A stretch of 64,000 bases of DNA from Dyella sp. ASV24 (GTDB lineage Bacteria; Pseudomonadota; Gammaproteobacteria; Xanthomonadales; Rhodanobacteraceae). A program made the position numbers and the translations under genes. Below are positions 1 to 6,831 of this stretch, in pieces. Within the stretch, counting starts at the first letter, position 1; each line of letters begins with the position of its first letter. Under the pieces are notes generated by a model. It was not told where the DNA came from and did no database searches. It saw only the letters and a list, made by a program, of their open reading frames with translations. The stretch lies in the NCBI RefSeq assembly GCF_016428905.1, contig NZ_JAELTQ010000009.1, forward strand, positions 18,321 to 82,320, in the 5' to 3' direction.

Positions 1-122
1 GTTCATTTACTATTCTGTTTTGAGAGGCGAATACTGACCTCGCCTTTGGCCCCTGTAGCGTAGCGGGTATAGAGCCCGCCACACCACACCCAGCTTAAAC
101 TCAGCGCTACATCAAATAATAG
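1..122. other. Non-coding contig start
   Basis: I see no gene, RNA or clear repeat in this short stretch. It lies downstream of the leftward HNH gene. A possible T-poor hairpin around the GCGGGTATAGAGCCCGC segment (about 63-79) could act as its terminator, but no U-run follows. Confidence 0.3.
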
Positions 123-503
123 TTATTGGCGCGCCTTAAGCCTGTTCTCTCTCAACCAGATGTAGAAGTCTGAGTCATTCTTAGAGCTGTTGTGGGACTT
201 GCACATGGGCTGAAGGTTCCCAACCGAGGTTCTGCCTCCCTTGCTGTGCGCCTTGATGTGGTCAAGCGTTATTTCTTTATCTCGACAGCCATCGATAATG
301 CAATCCTTGCCCTTGATCCGAAATACCTCCCTCTCCATGTCGATAGGCCAGCTATGGTCGCCGACATACGCATCAGGCTGATCGGATGGCCCCGGCACTT
401 TCCGGCTCTTCTTGCACAGGCCGCACCTAATCAGCTCACCTACGTTTCCCCAATCCGTGCGCCTCTCCTTTGCACAGAGCGGACATTTGAAATACCAATC
501 CAT
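123..503 (-). CDS. HNH endonuclease
   Basis: Small (126 aa) HNH-family nuclease. The N-terminal part carries two CxxC pairs (CPLC and CGLC), which look like a zinc ribbon. The C-terminal part has the HNH core: LDHI with the catalytic His, then GN-LQPMC and SHN-SK, flanked by further cysteines expected to bind a structural zinc. I chose the ATG at 503 because AGGGGAG lies 5 bases upstream; an upstream in-frame start at 530 has no such site. The base composition is poorer in GC than the chromosome to the right, which fits acquired DNA. Such nucleases occur in phage, mobile introns and defence loci, and nothing next to it fixes its role. It is divergent from the 741-1277 gene. Confidence 0.8.
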   Translation of the reverse strand: MDWYFKCPLCAKERRTDWGNVGELIRCGLCKKSRKVPGPSDQPDAYVGDHSWPIDMEREVFRIKGKDCIIDGCRDKEITLDHIKAHSKGGRTSVGNLQPMCKSHNSSKNDSDFYIWLRENRLKARQ

Positions 504-740
504 AGTCTCCCCTTGTTTGATCAATCCCACTCAAACTCAAATGCTGCATTTGCTCGAATACAAGACAGGCTCAAATGAAGGTTACACGCACTTCTTGACG
601 ACCTATCGGTGAACCTATCTCTATTTTCTAGCTCCGCTCCAATCTAATAGTCCCTCATGACCCGGAAGCGAGCCACCCTCCTTGCGGTTAGTTGCAGGGA
701 TGTGGACCATGTGCTTATCAACAAGATGAAGGGTTCAGCT

Positions 741-1277
741 ATGACAGCCTCAGAATGGGCGGCCTGGGTCCAGGCCATTGGATCGATCGCAGCCATTGGA
801 GTGGCGATATGGGTACCGTATCGCTTGGCTGCGAAGGCCGCCAACGTAAGAGAGGCCGAAGATCACAGAAAGGCAATGGCCATGGGATTAGCCGTGCGTT
901 TCGAGCTTCAACGGATTAAATGGCCTCTCACGCGAATCCTAAATCAATGGCCCGAAGGGACAGGCGCCCCAATGATGATTGATCTTGGCGAAGGTGGGAG
1001 GCGCGAGATTTTTGAGGAGTTCAAGTTTCCCAAAGGAATCGCAGAACACTATGCACGTTTTCACGAACTTGGAGAGGCCGCGGATGATGCTCTTCTCGCG
1101 ACCGCACATGCCGAAGATGTAAGTCAACTTCTAACAACCATTGAAATCGATCTCATGCACTCTGGTGGTGACAATCAGGCCACCCTAGAAAAACAGCTTC
1201 GATCAAAGATTGTTTCAAGCTTAAAACACACCAATCGCGCGATCTCTTTGATTAATGCATTGTATGTGAAGCCCTGA
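741..1277 (+). CDS. Hypothetical protein with one N-terminal membrane helix
   Basis: 178 aa, family not recognised. The start at 741 follows GAAGGG with 7 bases of spacing; the frame stays open upstream to 657 but without a comparable site. Residues 5 to about 27 (WAAWVQAIGSIAAIGVAIW) form one hydrophobic helix. The rest is soluble and charged, with helical segments, as in the membrane-anchored small proteins common on prophages and islands. GC is low and codon use differs from the housekeeping genes to the right. It lies outside the tRNA-Ser island proper, on its distal flank. Confidence 0.6.
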   Translation: MTASEWAAWVQAIGSIAAIGVAIWVPYRLAAKAANVREAEDHRKAMAMGLAVRFELQRIKWPLTRILNQWPEGTGAPMMIDLGEGGRREIFEEFKFPKGIAEHYARFHELGEAADDALLATAHAEDVSQLLTTIEIDLMHSGGDNQATLEKQLRSKIVSSLKHTNRAISLINALYVKP

Positions 1278-1586
1278 TTTCACGTGTCACAACAAGCAAA
1301 AAACCAAAGATGTGAAAAACGAAAAACAAAAACTGGGATCAGAGTGCACTTTATTTGAAAGACGCAACCACCAGATACGCAAAACGCCCCACTAAGGAGA
1401 CTTCGTTTTTGGCCGAGGGTGGGATTGTTCGGCCCATCCATGGGCTTCACCCTTTCGCGCTACGCGCTCCAGGGCCAGCCTGCGGCTGTTCAAATTCGTT
1501 CCTGACGAATTTGTCGAACCCGGGTGGGTTCTCACCCAGTCGCTCAGTCAGAAACGAAAACGCCCCCATGCGGGGGCGCTTTCGTT
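1278..1586. other. Non-coding region with imbricated hairpins
   Basis: No credible gene. From about 1417 to 1540 the sequence is a chain of inverted repeats: GGGTG/CACCC (1417-1421, 1448-1452) around GCCCATCCATGGGC (1432-1445), CAAATTCGT/ACGAATTTG (1491-1499, 1505-1513) and GGGTG/CACCC (about 1523-1537). A terminator hairpin closes the region at 1551-1588. On the minus strand this is the DNA that would have followed tRNA-Ser before the island inserted. A similar hairpin mosaic lies on the other side of the tRNA at 17330-17410. Confidence 0.5.
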
Positions 1587-1588
1587 TC
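1551..1588 (-). terminator. Displaced original terminator of tRNA-Ser(UGA)
   Basis: Long inverted repeat: GAAACGAAA-CGCCCCC and its complement around a short ATGC loop, with T-rich arms, so it could work in both directions. On the minus strand it begins immediately after the CCA end copied in the 1587-1603 repeat. That is exactly where the rho-independent terminator of a tRNA gene would sit. I infer that it terminated tRNA-Ser before a 15.6-kb island separated the two. Confidence 0.65.
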
Positions 1589-1603
1589 TGGCGGAGAGAG
1601 TGG
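1587..1603 (-). repeat. Distal attachment-site repeat of genomic island
   Basis: TCTGGCGGAGAGAGTGG occurs here and again, identical over 17 bases, at 17193-17209. There it forms the CCA end, discriminator base and acceptor strand of tRNA-Ser(UGA). The intact tRNA is at the integrase end and only this stub is at the other end, which is the classic product of tyrosine-integrase insertion into a tRNA 3' end. Confidence 0.85.
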
Positions 1604-1692
1604 TGAGTGAGTAACTTCTCGCTCCACCAACGCCCGCGACGCCTGGTCAGGTCGGAAAGTTTGACCTCCGAAGTTGACCAAGTTCGGGAACG

Positions 1693-2787
1693 TTATCGTT
1701 CTTCCACTTGGTTGAGCAACCTCTCGCCAGCACCGCGCTCATACCAGCCCTTGGAGCGGTTCACGATCCGCACCACCGACAACATCACCGGCACCTCAAC
1801 CAGCACGCCCACCACCGTGGCCAACGCTGCGCCCGAGTTCAAACCGAACAAGCTGACCGCAGCCGCCACAGCCAACTCAAAGAAGTTGCTGGCGCCGATC
1901 AACGCCGAGGGACCGGCCACGCAGTGCTCCACACCCAACCAGCGGTTCAACAGATAAGCGAGCCCTGAGGTGAAATACACCTGCACCAGGATCGGCACCG
2001 CCAACATGGCGATGATCAGGGGTTGGGCCAGGATCTGTTTGCCCTGAAAACCAAACAACAGCGTCAACGTGATCAGCAACGCACCCAACGACACGGGCCC
2101 CAGGCGTCGCAACCATTCGGCCAATGCCACCTCACCGCCACGCGCCAGGATCAACCGGCGCAACAACGCGGCCCCCATGACAGGCACCACGATGTAAAGC
2201 CCCACCGACAGCACCAAGGTGGCCCAGGGCACCGTGATCGCCGACACGCCGAGCAGAAGTGCAACCAAGGGCGCGAAGGCCACCACCATGATGCTGTCAT
2301 TGATGGCCACCTGGCTGAGGGTGAAGTTGGGTTCGCCCTGACACAGGTTGCTCCACACAAACACCATCGCGGTGCACGGCGCCGCCGCCAGCAAGATCAA
2401 CCCGGCCACATAACTGTCCACCTGCTCCACTGGCAGATGCCCGGCAAAGACGTGCCGCAGAAACACCCACGACAGCAACGCCATCGAAAACGGCTTCACG
2501 GCCCAGTTGATGAAAAGCGTGACGCCGATGCCCTTCCAGTGGCGGCCAACCTGGCGCATCGCGCCCAGGTCAATCCGCAGCAGCATGGGCACGATCATCA
2601 GCCAGATCAGCACCGCAATGGGAAGATTCACCTTGGCCACCTCCATGGCCCCCAGCATCGCAAACGGTCCCGGCATCCAATGGCCCAACGCCGTGCCCAG
2701 CACGATGCACGCCGCCACCCAGAGCGTCAGGTAACGCTCAAAGAACCCGATCGCCGGACGAGCCGCCGCCTCAGACATGGGCGGCAT
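1693..2787 (-). CDS. acr3: ACR3-type arsenite efflux permease
   Basis: 364 aa, the usual length of bacterial Acr3, with about ten hydrophobic segments throughout. It exports arsenite (and often antimonite) across the inner membrane using the proton motive force. The family's essential cysteine is visible as Cys138 in APCTAMVFVWS, in the middle membrane helix, and the conserved GASNFFELAVA block lies near the C-terminus. The start overlaps the 3' end of arsC by 17 bases, so the two are translationally coupled in an arsR-arsC-acr3 operon. Acr3 belongs to the BART superfamily and is unrelated to E. coli ArsB, although databases often label it arsB. Confidence 0.95.
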   Translation of the reverse strand: MPPMSEAAARPAIGFFERYLTLWVAACIVLGTALGHWMPGPFAMLGAMEVAKVNLPIAVLIWLMIVPMLLRIDLGAMRQVGRHWKGIGVTLFINWAVKPFSMALLSWVFLRHVFAGHLPVEQVDSYVAGLILLAAAPCTAMVFVWSNLCQGEPNFTLSQVAINDSIMVVAFAPLVALLLGVSAITVPWATLVLSVGLYIVVPVMGAALLRRLILARGGEVALAEWLRRLGPVSLGALLITLTLLFGFQGKQILAQPLIIAMLAVPILVQVYFTSGLAYLLNRWLGVEHCVAGPSALIGASNFFELAVAAAVSLFGLNSGAALATVVGVLVEVPVMLSVVRIVNRSKGWYERGAGERLLNQVEER

Positions 2788-3283
2788 CCTCGGATTGGAT
2801 GAACCCGATGCGATCCAGGGCCACCTTCAAGACCTCCCGGTCCGCCCAGGTTTCCGGCGACAAGGTGAGGAAAGCCATGAGGCGCGCCTGGATGGTGGCG
2901 TGGGCCTGCGCAAAGGCCGCCCGCTTGTCGGTGTCACTGCCCTCCACCGCCGCCGGATCGGGCAGGCCCCAATGGGTGCGCACAAAATCCCCGAAGAACA
3001 CCGGGCACGGCTCCGAGGCGGCGCTGTCGCAAACCGTCACCACCAGGTCAATCGGTTGCGCCCCCTCCCCAGAGAACTCGTCCCAGGATTTGCTGCGCAG
3101 GCCGGCGGTCGGCATGCCCGCCGCGGCCAGCGTGTCGAGCGCGTAAGGGTTGATCCGGCCGGTGGGCTGGCTGCCGGCACTGAATGCCTCAAACCGCCCG
3201 CCACCCCAGGCGCGTAAGGTGGCCTCCGCCAAGACACTGCGGGCGGAATTGCCGGTGCAAACGAACAGAACGCGATGGGTCAC
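2771..3283 (-). CDS. arsC: Arsenate reductase, thioredoxin-coupled
   Basis: 170 aa, low-molecular-weight phosphatase fold. It reduces arsenate to arsenite for export by Acr3. The phosphate-loop CTGNSARS gives nucleophile Cys9 and Arg15 (CX5R). Cys85 and Cys93 (VTVC-DSAASEPC) match the second and third cysteines of the intramolecular disulfide relay in thioredoxin-linked ArsC, and LPDP supplies the general-acid Asp loop. Length exceeds the roughly 130-aa Staphylococcus type because of a C-terminal extension. The start is GTG at 3283, with GAGG 7 to 8 bases upstream. It follows arsR by 17 bases and overlaps acr3. Confidence 0.93.
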   Translation of the reverse strand: MTHRVLFVCTGNSARSVLAEATLRAWGGGRFEAFSAGSQPTGRINPYALDTLAAAGMPTAGLRSKSWDEFSGEGAQPIDLVVTVCDSAASEPCPVFFGDFVRTHWGLPDPAAVEGSDTDKRAAFAQAHATIQARLMAFLTLSPETWADREVLKVALDRIGFIQSEDAAHV

Positions 3284-3300
3284 GGGGGATCCTCAAAAGG

Positions 3301-3645
3301 TCAGCAGCAGGCATCGCCGGGCGAGCAAGCGGCGGCCACCGGGGCACACTCGGCTTGCGGACTGCCCGCGCAACAGTTGTGGGTCAGGTAGGCGATCAGG
3401 CCGTTCATGGCCTCGAACTCGGCGCGGTAGCAGACGAAGCGGCCTTGGGGTTCCGCCGTGATCAGGCCGGCGTGCACCAGTTCTTTCAGGTGGAAGGACA
3501 GCGTGGCGCCGGGCACGCCCAGTTCGTCCCCGATGTCCCCGGCCATGCGACCGGCAGGACCGGCGACCACCAGCAGGCGGAAGATGGCCAAGCGTTTGGC
3601 GTGGCCCAGTGCGGTCAAGGCGGCGATTGCGTCAATTGTTTCCAT
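3301..3645 (-). CDS. arsR: ArsR-family arsenic-responsive repressor
   Basis: 114 aa winged-helix repressor of the ars operon. I take the ATG at 3645: the frame is open further upstream, but METIDAIAALTALGHAKRLAI is the normal N-terminus. It lacks the ELCVCDL metal site of E. coli ArsR. Instead it has a cysteine-rich tail: Cys91, Cys92, Cys100, Cys107, Cys113 and Cys114. The vicinal CC followed by a third Cys resembles the C-terminal As(III) site of Acidithiobacillus ferrooxidans ArsR (CC-X5-C; here the spacing is 7). The start codon lies inside a palindrome that is the probable operator, and there is no clear ribosome-binding site, so the mRNA may be almost leaderless. Confidence 0.92.
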   Translation of the reverse strand: METIDAIAALTALGHAKRLAIFRLLVVAGPAGRMAGDIGDELGVPGATLSFHLKELVHAGLITAEPQGRFVCYRAEFEAMNGLIAYLTHNCCAGSPQAECAPVAAACSPGDACC

Positions 3646-3669
3646 AAAACTAGAATAGTGGAAACATTG
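3633..3669. promoter_or_regulatory. Probable ArsR operator between arsR and arsH
   Basis: Nested inverted repeats cover the arsR start: CAATTGTTTCCA (3633-3644) pairs with TGGAAACATTG (3659-3669), and ACTA-GAA-TAGT (3649-3659) lies at the centre. On the minus strand TTGCTC and TATTCT, 18 bases apart, form a plausible sigma-70 promoter overlapping it. The symmetry and position between divergent arsR and arsH fit an autoregulatory operator controlling both directions. No footprint evidence is available. Confidence 0.6.
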
Positions 3670-3685
3670 GATTCTGAGCAAGCCC

Positions 3686-4405
3686 ATGAGCCCCGACCTT
3701 CCCCACCTCGATCTTGATTTTCTGCCGGCCCCCGATCTCGCCCAGCTGACTTGTTCCGGCAACGATCATCCACCCCGCATCCTGATCCTCTACGGTTCCC
3801 TGCGCCCCCAATCCTTCTCTCGGAAGCTGGCCCTGGAAGCGGAGCGGATCCTCCGGCACCTGGGCGCTGAAACCCGCGTCTTCGATCCCCATCAGCTGCC
3901 GCTGCTCGACAGCGTGCCGGCCCCCCATCCTGAGGTGCAGCGGTTGCGGGAATGGTCGAACTGGTCGGAGGGCCAGGTGTGGGTGAGCCCCGAGCGGCAC
4001 GGCACCATCACCGGTGTCTTCAAGAACCAGATTGATTGGCTGCCCCTGGAAGATGGCAGCGTGCGTCCGACCCAGGGCCGCACCCTGGCCGTCATGCAGG
4101 TCTGCGGCGGCTCTCAGTCCTTCAACGTGGTGAACGCCTTGCGGGTGCTCGGCCGATGGATGCGCATGGTCACCATCCCCAACCAATCATCCGTGGCCAA
4201 GGCTTGGCAGGAATTCGACGAACACGGCCGCATGAAGCCTTCCGCGTTTTATGACCGCGTGGTGGACGTCATGGAAGAACTCATGAAGTTCACCCTGATG
4301 GTGCGCGGGCGCAGTGACTATCTGGTCAACCGTTACAGCGAACGGAAAGGTGATGCAGCCCAGCGCGCGCTGGCACAAGCCGCCGGCGCCGTCGAGAAAG
4401 TTTAA
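3686..4405 (+). CDS. arsH: ArsH NADPH-dependent FMN reductase
   Basis: 239 aa flavodoxin-fold protein of the ArsH type. In characterised homologues it uses NADPH and FMN and oxidises trivalent organoarsenicals to the less toxic pentavalent forms. The FMN phosphate-binding loop is [11 protein letters not shown] at about residues 36-46, and [18 protein letters not shown] and [15 protein letters not shown] are typical ArsH blocks. It is divergent from arsRC-acr3 and starts 40 bases from arsR, sharing the operator region. The cluster therefore handles both inorganic arsenic and methylated species. Confidence 0.93.
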   Translation: MSPDLPHLDLDFLPAPDLAQLTCSGNDHPPRILILYGSLRPQSFSRKLALEAERILRHLGAETRVFDPHQLPLLDSVPAPHPEVQRLREWSNWSEGQVWVSPERHGTITGVFKNQIDWLPLEDGSVRPTQGRTLAVMQVCGGSQSFNVVNALRVLGRWMRMVTIPNQSSVAKAWQEFDEHGRMKPSAFYDRVVDVMEELMKFTLMVRGRSDYLVNRYSERKGDAAQRALAQAAGAVEKV

Positions 4406-4484
4406 GTGTCTCCATGATGGCCAATGGCGAGCACCGGTGACGCCCGGTGTTCGGCGTTGGCCTGCCCGGAGGGAAGGTTTCCGC

Positions 4485-4793
4485 TTATGCCGTTCCCTTG
4501 CGACCACCAGGCTTACGTCCGCCGCCCAGGGATTTTTCAACCTCGGTGGCCCAGGCAATCAGATCTGTGCCACAGGCGCGGCACCAGTCTCGCAGCTGCA
4601 ACCCATCCAAGCGGATCACGCCGCGCTCCGCTGAGGTCACGTAGTTCTGGGAGCGCCCCAGCCGTTCGGCCAGTTCGACCTGGGTAAGTTCCTGGCGTTT
4701 CCGCAACGTCCGCAGCGTCGTGAGAAACACCTGATTTTCCGGCCGGTAGAGCGACTTAGGTGCCCGCTCTTCCGGCTCCCGAGCTCTTGCCAT
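4485..4793 (-). CDS. XRE-family helix-turn-helix regulator
   Basis: 102 aa. A single Cro/CI-type HTH occupies about residues 25-75, with TQVELAERLGRSQNYVTSAERG as its core, followed by a short tail and a basic end (GGGRKPGGRKGT). The ATG at 4793 has GGAG about 8 bases upstream; a GTG three codons earlier sits directly against that site and is less likely. It points away from the lipoprotein gene at 4976 and convergently toward arsH. Regulators of this size on islands often control excision or an adjacent small operon; the target here is unknown. Confidence 0.8.
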   Translation of the reverse strand: MARAREPEERAPKSLYRPENQVFLTTLRTLRKRQELTQVELAERLGRSQNYVTSAERGVIRLDGLQLRDWCRACGTDLIAWATEVEKSLGGGRKPGGRKGTA

Positions 4794-4975
4794 CGCCCGC
4801 ACTCCAAAGCCAGTCGGGCTCCCAACCTATAACCCAACCTTCAATACACCGGCTTTGTGTTTTCGTTTACCCAATGTTTCACTATTTGACGGTATTCTCG
4901 CTCCGCCTCGATCAACGCAGCTGACCGAGACGGACAACGGCCTAACTCACCTACTCATCTGGACAGGGGTTCAAC

Positions 4976-5323
4976 ATGAAGAACAGTCTGCAACTCGCCG
5001 TCGCCATCGTGTTCATGCTGGCGGTTACTGGGTGTGCGACAACGATTGGCAAGGATTACGACCAAGCCAAAGTCGGACAGTTTGTGCCTCACCAGACCAC
5101 GATGGATCAGGTCATCACCGCCCTCGGCCAACCCCAGGAGCGCGAAACCGAGAGTGATGGCACCACCCGCCTCCACTACCAATACGTCGTGGCCAAGGGG
5201 AGCGTGAGCGACTACGTGCCGTTTGCCCCCAAGAGTGCCAACACGGGCAGCAAGGACAGCTACCTCTACTTCGATAAGTCCGGGCGCTACCTGCGGGCTG
5301 AAAACACCCAGTCGAACCAGTGA
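4976..5323 (+). CDS. Small lipoprotein, BamE/SmpA-like
   Basis: 115 aa. A lipoprotein signal is clear: a positively charged start, a hydrophobic core, then the lipobox LAVTGC with acylated Cys19. The mature part has the pattern of BamE/SmpA-type domains (DYDQAKVGQFVPHQTTMDQVITALGQPQERE, where V..G.T..EV...LG.P is the family hallmark), ending in a small beta segment with YLYFDKSGRY. AGGGG precedes the ATG by 6 bases. It forms a tight rightward cluster with the next two genes. BamE itself belongs to the outer-membrane assembly machine, but this island copy is probably a paralogue with another role. Confidence 0.7.
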   Translation: MKNSLQLAVAIVFMLAVTGCATTIGKDYDQAKVGQFVPHQTTMDQVITALGQPQERETESDGTTRLHYQYVVAKGSVSDYVPFAPKSANTGSKDSYLYFDKSGRYLRAENTQSNQ

Positions 5324-5333
5324 GGGATCGCCC

Positions 5334-6032
5334 ATGAAGCGCACCCTTGCCTTGTTCTTGGCCGTTGCTCTTGCCGCCTGCTCGAAGTCCCCCGGCGGTG
5401 TGTCCGCTGCCCCCGGTGGCTCCTCGGATCTGCCGACCGCCGACCTGAGCACCCCCGACAGCGCTTACGTCCCGGTCACCCAGGCTCGCCAGGTCTGGGT
5501 GATGTATGACGCCCTCTCCGGGGACAAACCGTCCGACATGATGCTCTGGGCCATTGACCCCACCTTGATGGGGGCCGATCCGTTCCAGAAGCGCGACAAG
5601 GAGACCCGGCTGCTTCCGCAGCTCACCGCAGAAATGGCGGCGGCCAAAGATCACCGCTACATCACCTTCGTGGACCGATCCAGCCGACTGGCTCCCTACG
5701 ATTTCGATCACAAGGCTTTTGGCTTCGCCTCGGCCCTGATGAACCCTCAGGCCGGTGTGTCGCACGGGCAAATCGCCGGGGTCAGTCTCATTGATGTCGC
5801 CCCCACGAATGCCGCCGCCTTCCAATGGCTGCGTGTGCCGGACGAAACCCAGGCCAAGGCGATCCAGGCCCAGCTTTCGGCGGGGTGGATCCCTCAGGTG
5901 AAGGTCTGGGCCTATGTGCAGGGGGGCGAGAAAGTCCGCGGCATCACGCAGACCCTGTTTGTCCAGATCGCCAAAGTGCAGGTGCTCGATGCACAGGGCC
6001 AGGTGATGCTTGAACAGAAAGCGGGGGGCTGA
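5334..6032 (+). CDS. Hypothetical lipoprotein
   Basis: 232 aa. The N-terminus MKRTLALFLAVALAAC is a textbook lipoprotein signal with Cys16. The mature protein is soluble, without a domain I recognise; its middle part contains WAIDPTLMGADPFQKRDKE. The start at 5334 was chosen for the signal peptide; the frame is open upstream inside the preceding gene. It begins 11 bases after the BamE-like gene and ends 3 bases before the next, so the three are probably one transcript. Confidence 0.7.
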   Translation: MKRTLALFLAVALAACSKSPGGVSAAPGGSSDLPTADLSTPDSAYVPVTQARQVWVMYDALSGDKPSDMMLWAIDPTLMGADPFQKRDKETRLLPQLTAEMAAAKDHRYITFVDRSSRLAPYDFDHKAFGFASALMNPQAGVSHGQIAGVSLIDVAPTNAAAFQWLRVPDETQAKAIQAQLSAGWIPQVKVWAYVQGGEKVRGITQTLFVQIAKVQVLDAQGQVMLEQKAGG

Positions 6033-6034
6033 AC

Positions 6035-6550
6035 ATGGGCATCCTGATCCAAATGGGGCGCATCGTTGTGGCCGTCGTCGCCGGCTGGCTCCTGTTTTTC
6101 GGGTTGGGGCTTCGCTTCCTGCCCCCTGGCCTGCTGGTTCCTTTGTGCATGGGGGCAGCCTGGTTACTGCTGCCTCGGCTCTTCCCTGCGTTCAAAACCC
6201 AGCCCAACGCCGCCGGATCTGGACCGGCCACGTTGCAGGTCAACGGTCAGTCCTTCCACGCGACGCACCACACCAAAAATGTCGCCATCAACGCTACGAC
6301 GGGGCAAGTCTGGTTCCGCGACACTAAGAGCAGGGAATGGCTTCTTGACCGTGAGGACATCCGCCGTTGGAAACATGAGTGGGTGGATCAACCCAATGTC
6401 TACGGCAAGATCTGGCACAACGACAACTGTTTGATCATCACAACGAACGACGTGGATCATCCCACCCACAAGATTTCGATGGGCGGTCACTTCAAGCATG
6501 AGCTCGCCCAGGAGTGGCACGCTCGCCTGACCGCGATGCTGAAAGCATGA
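6035..6550 (+). CDS. Hypothetical protein with two N-terminal membrane helices
   Basis: 171 aa. Two hydrophobic stretches (about residues 8-28 and 31-50) are followed by a soluble domain from about residue 65 with several Trp and His residues (VWFRDTKSREWLLDREDIRRWKHEW). That pattern suggests a small beta-rich cytoplasmic domain. It lies 2 bases after the preceding lipoprotein gene and is the last gene of the cluster; a strong terminator follows at 6624-6655. No family assignment is possible from sequence reading alone. Confidence 0.65.
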   Translation: MGILIQMGRIVVAVVAGWLLFFGLGLRFLPPGLLVPLCMGAAWLLLPRLFPAFKTQPNAAGSGPATLQVNGQSFHATHHTKNVAINATTGQVWFRDTKSREWLLDREDIRRWKHEWVDQPNVYGKIWHNDNCLIITTNDVDHPTHKISMGGHFKHELAQEWHARLTAMLKA

Positions 6551-6623
6551 CCTCCGCATTCCTTGCAAGGCTTGGGTGACACGGGAAGTCAGGCGAACCA
6601 CGCCGATGCACCGCAAACCTGGG

Positions 6624-6655
6624 GGCCGCCTCCATTGGGGGCGGCCTTTCTTTTT
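6624..6655 (+). terminator. Rho-independent terminator
   Basis: GGCCGCC (6624-6630) pairs with GGCGGCC (6640-6646), followed by TTTCTTTTT. It closes the three-gene lipoprotein/membrane cluster and lies about 110 bases before the likely left end of the IS21-type element. Confidence 0.8.
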
Positions 6656-6831
6656 GAGCCATCCAGACATCCCTTTTGGCATCCTCGCGTATCGTAAAAG
6701 GGTCCAGGAAATGCCTTGATGTGATGCGGTTTGCAGGCCCAAGCCAAGCACCGGCTCGATTCTGATCTTCGCACTTGACAGCCCTCTAACCCGGCCTAAA
6801 ACAGCGCCCCTTCTTCCCGATGGAGTTGCTG

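Noticed and set aside
1355..1606. 83-codon open frame between the membrane-anchored gene and acr3
   Set aside because: It runs through a chain of hairpins and a terminator, and lacks a ribosome-binding site and protein-like composition.
2023..2802. Plus-strand open frame of 259 codons opposite acr3
   Set aside because: His/Gln/Arg-rich shadow translation of a hydrophobic membrane protein gene; acr3 is unambiguous.
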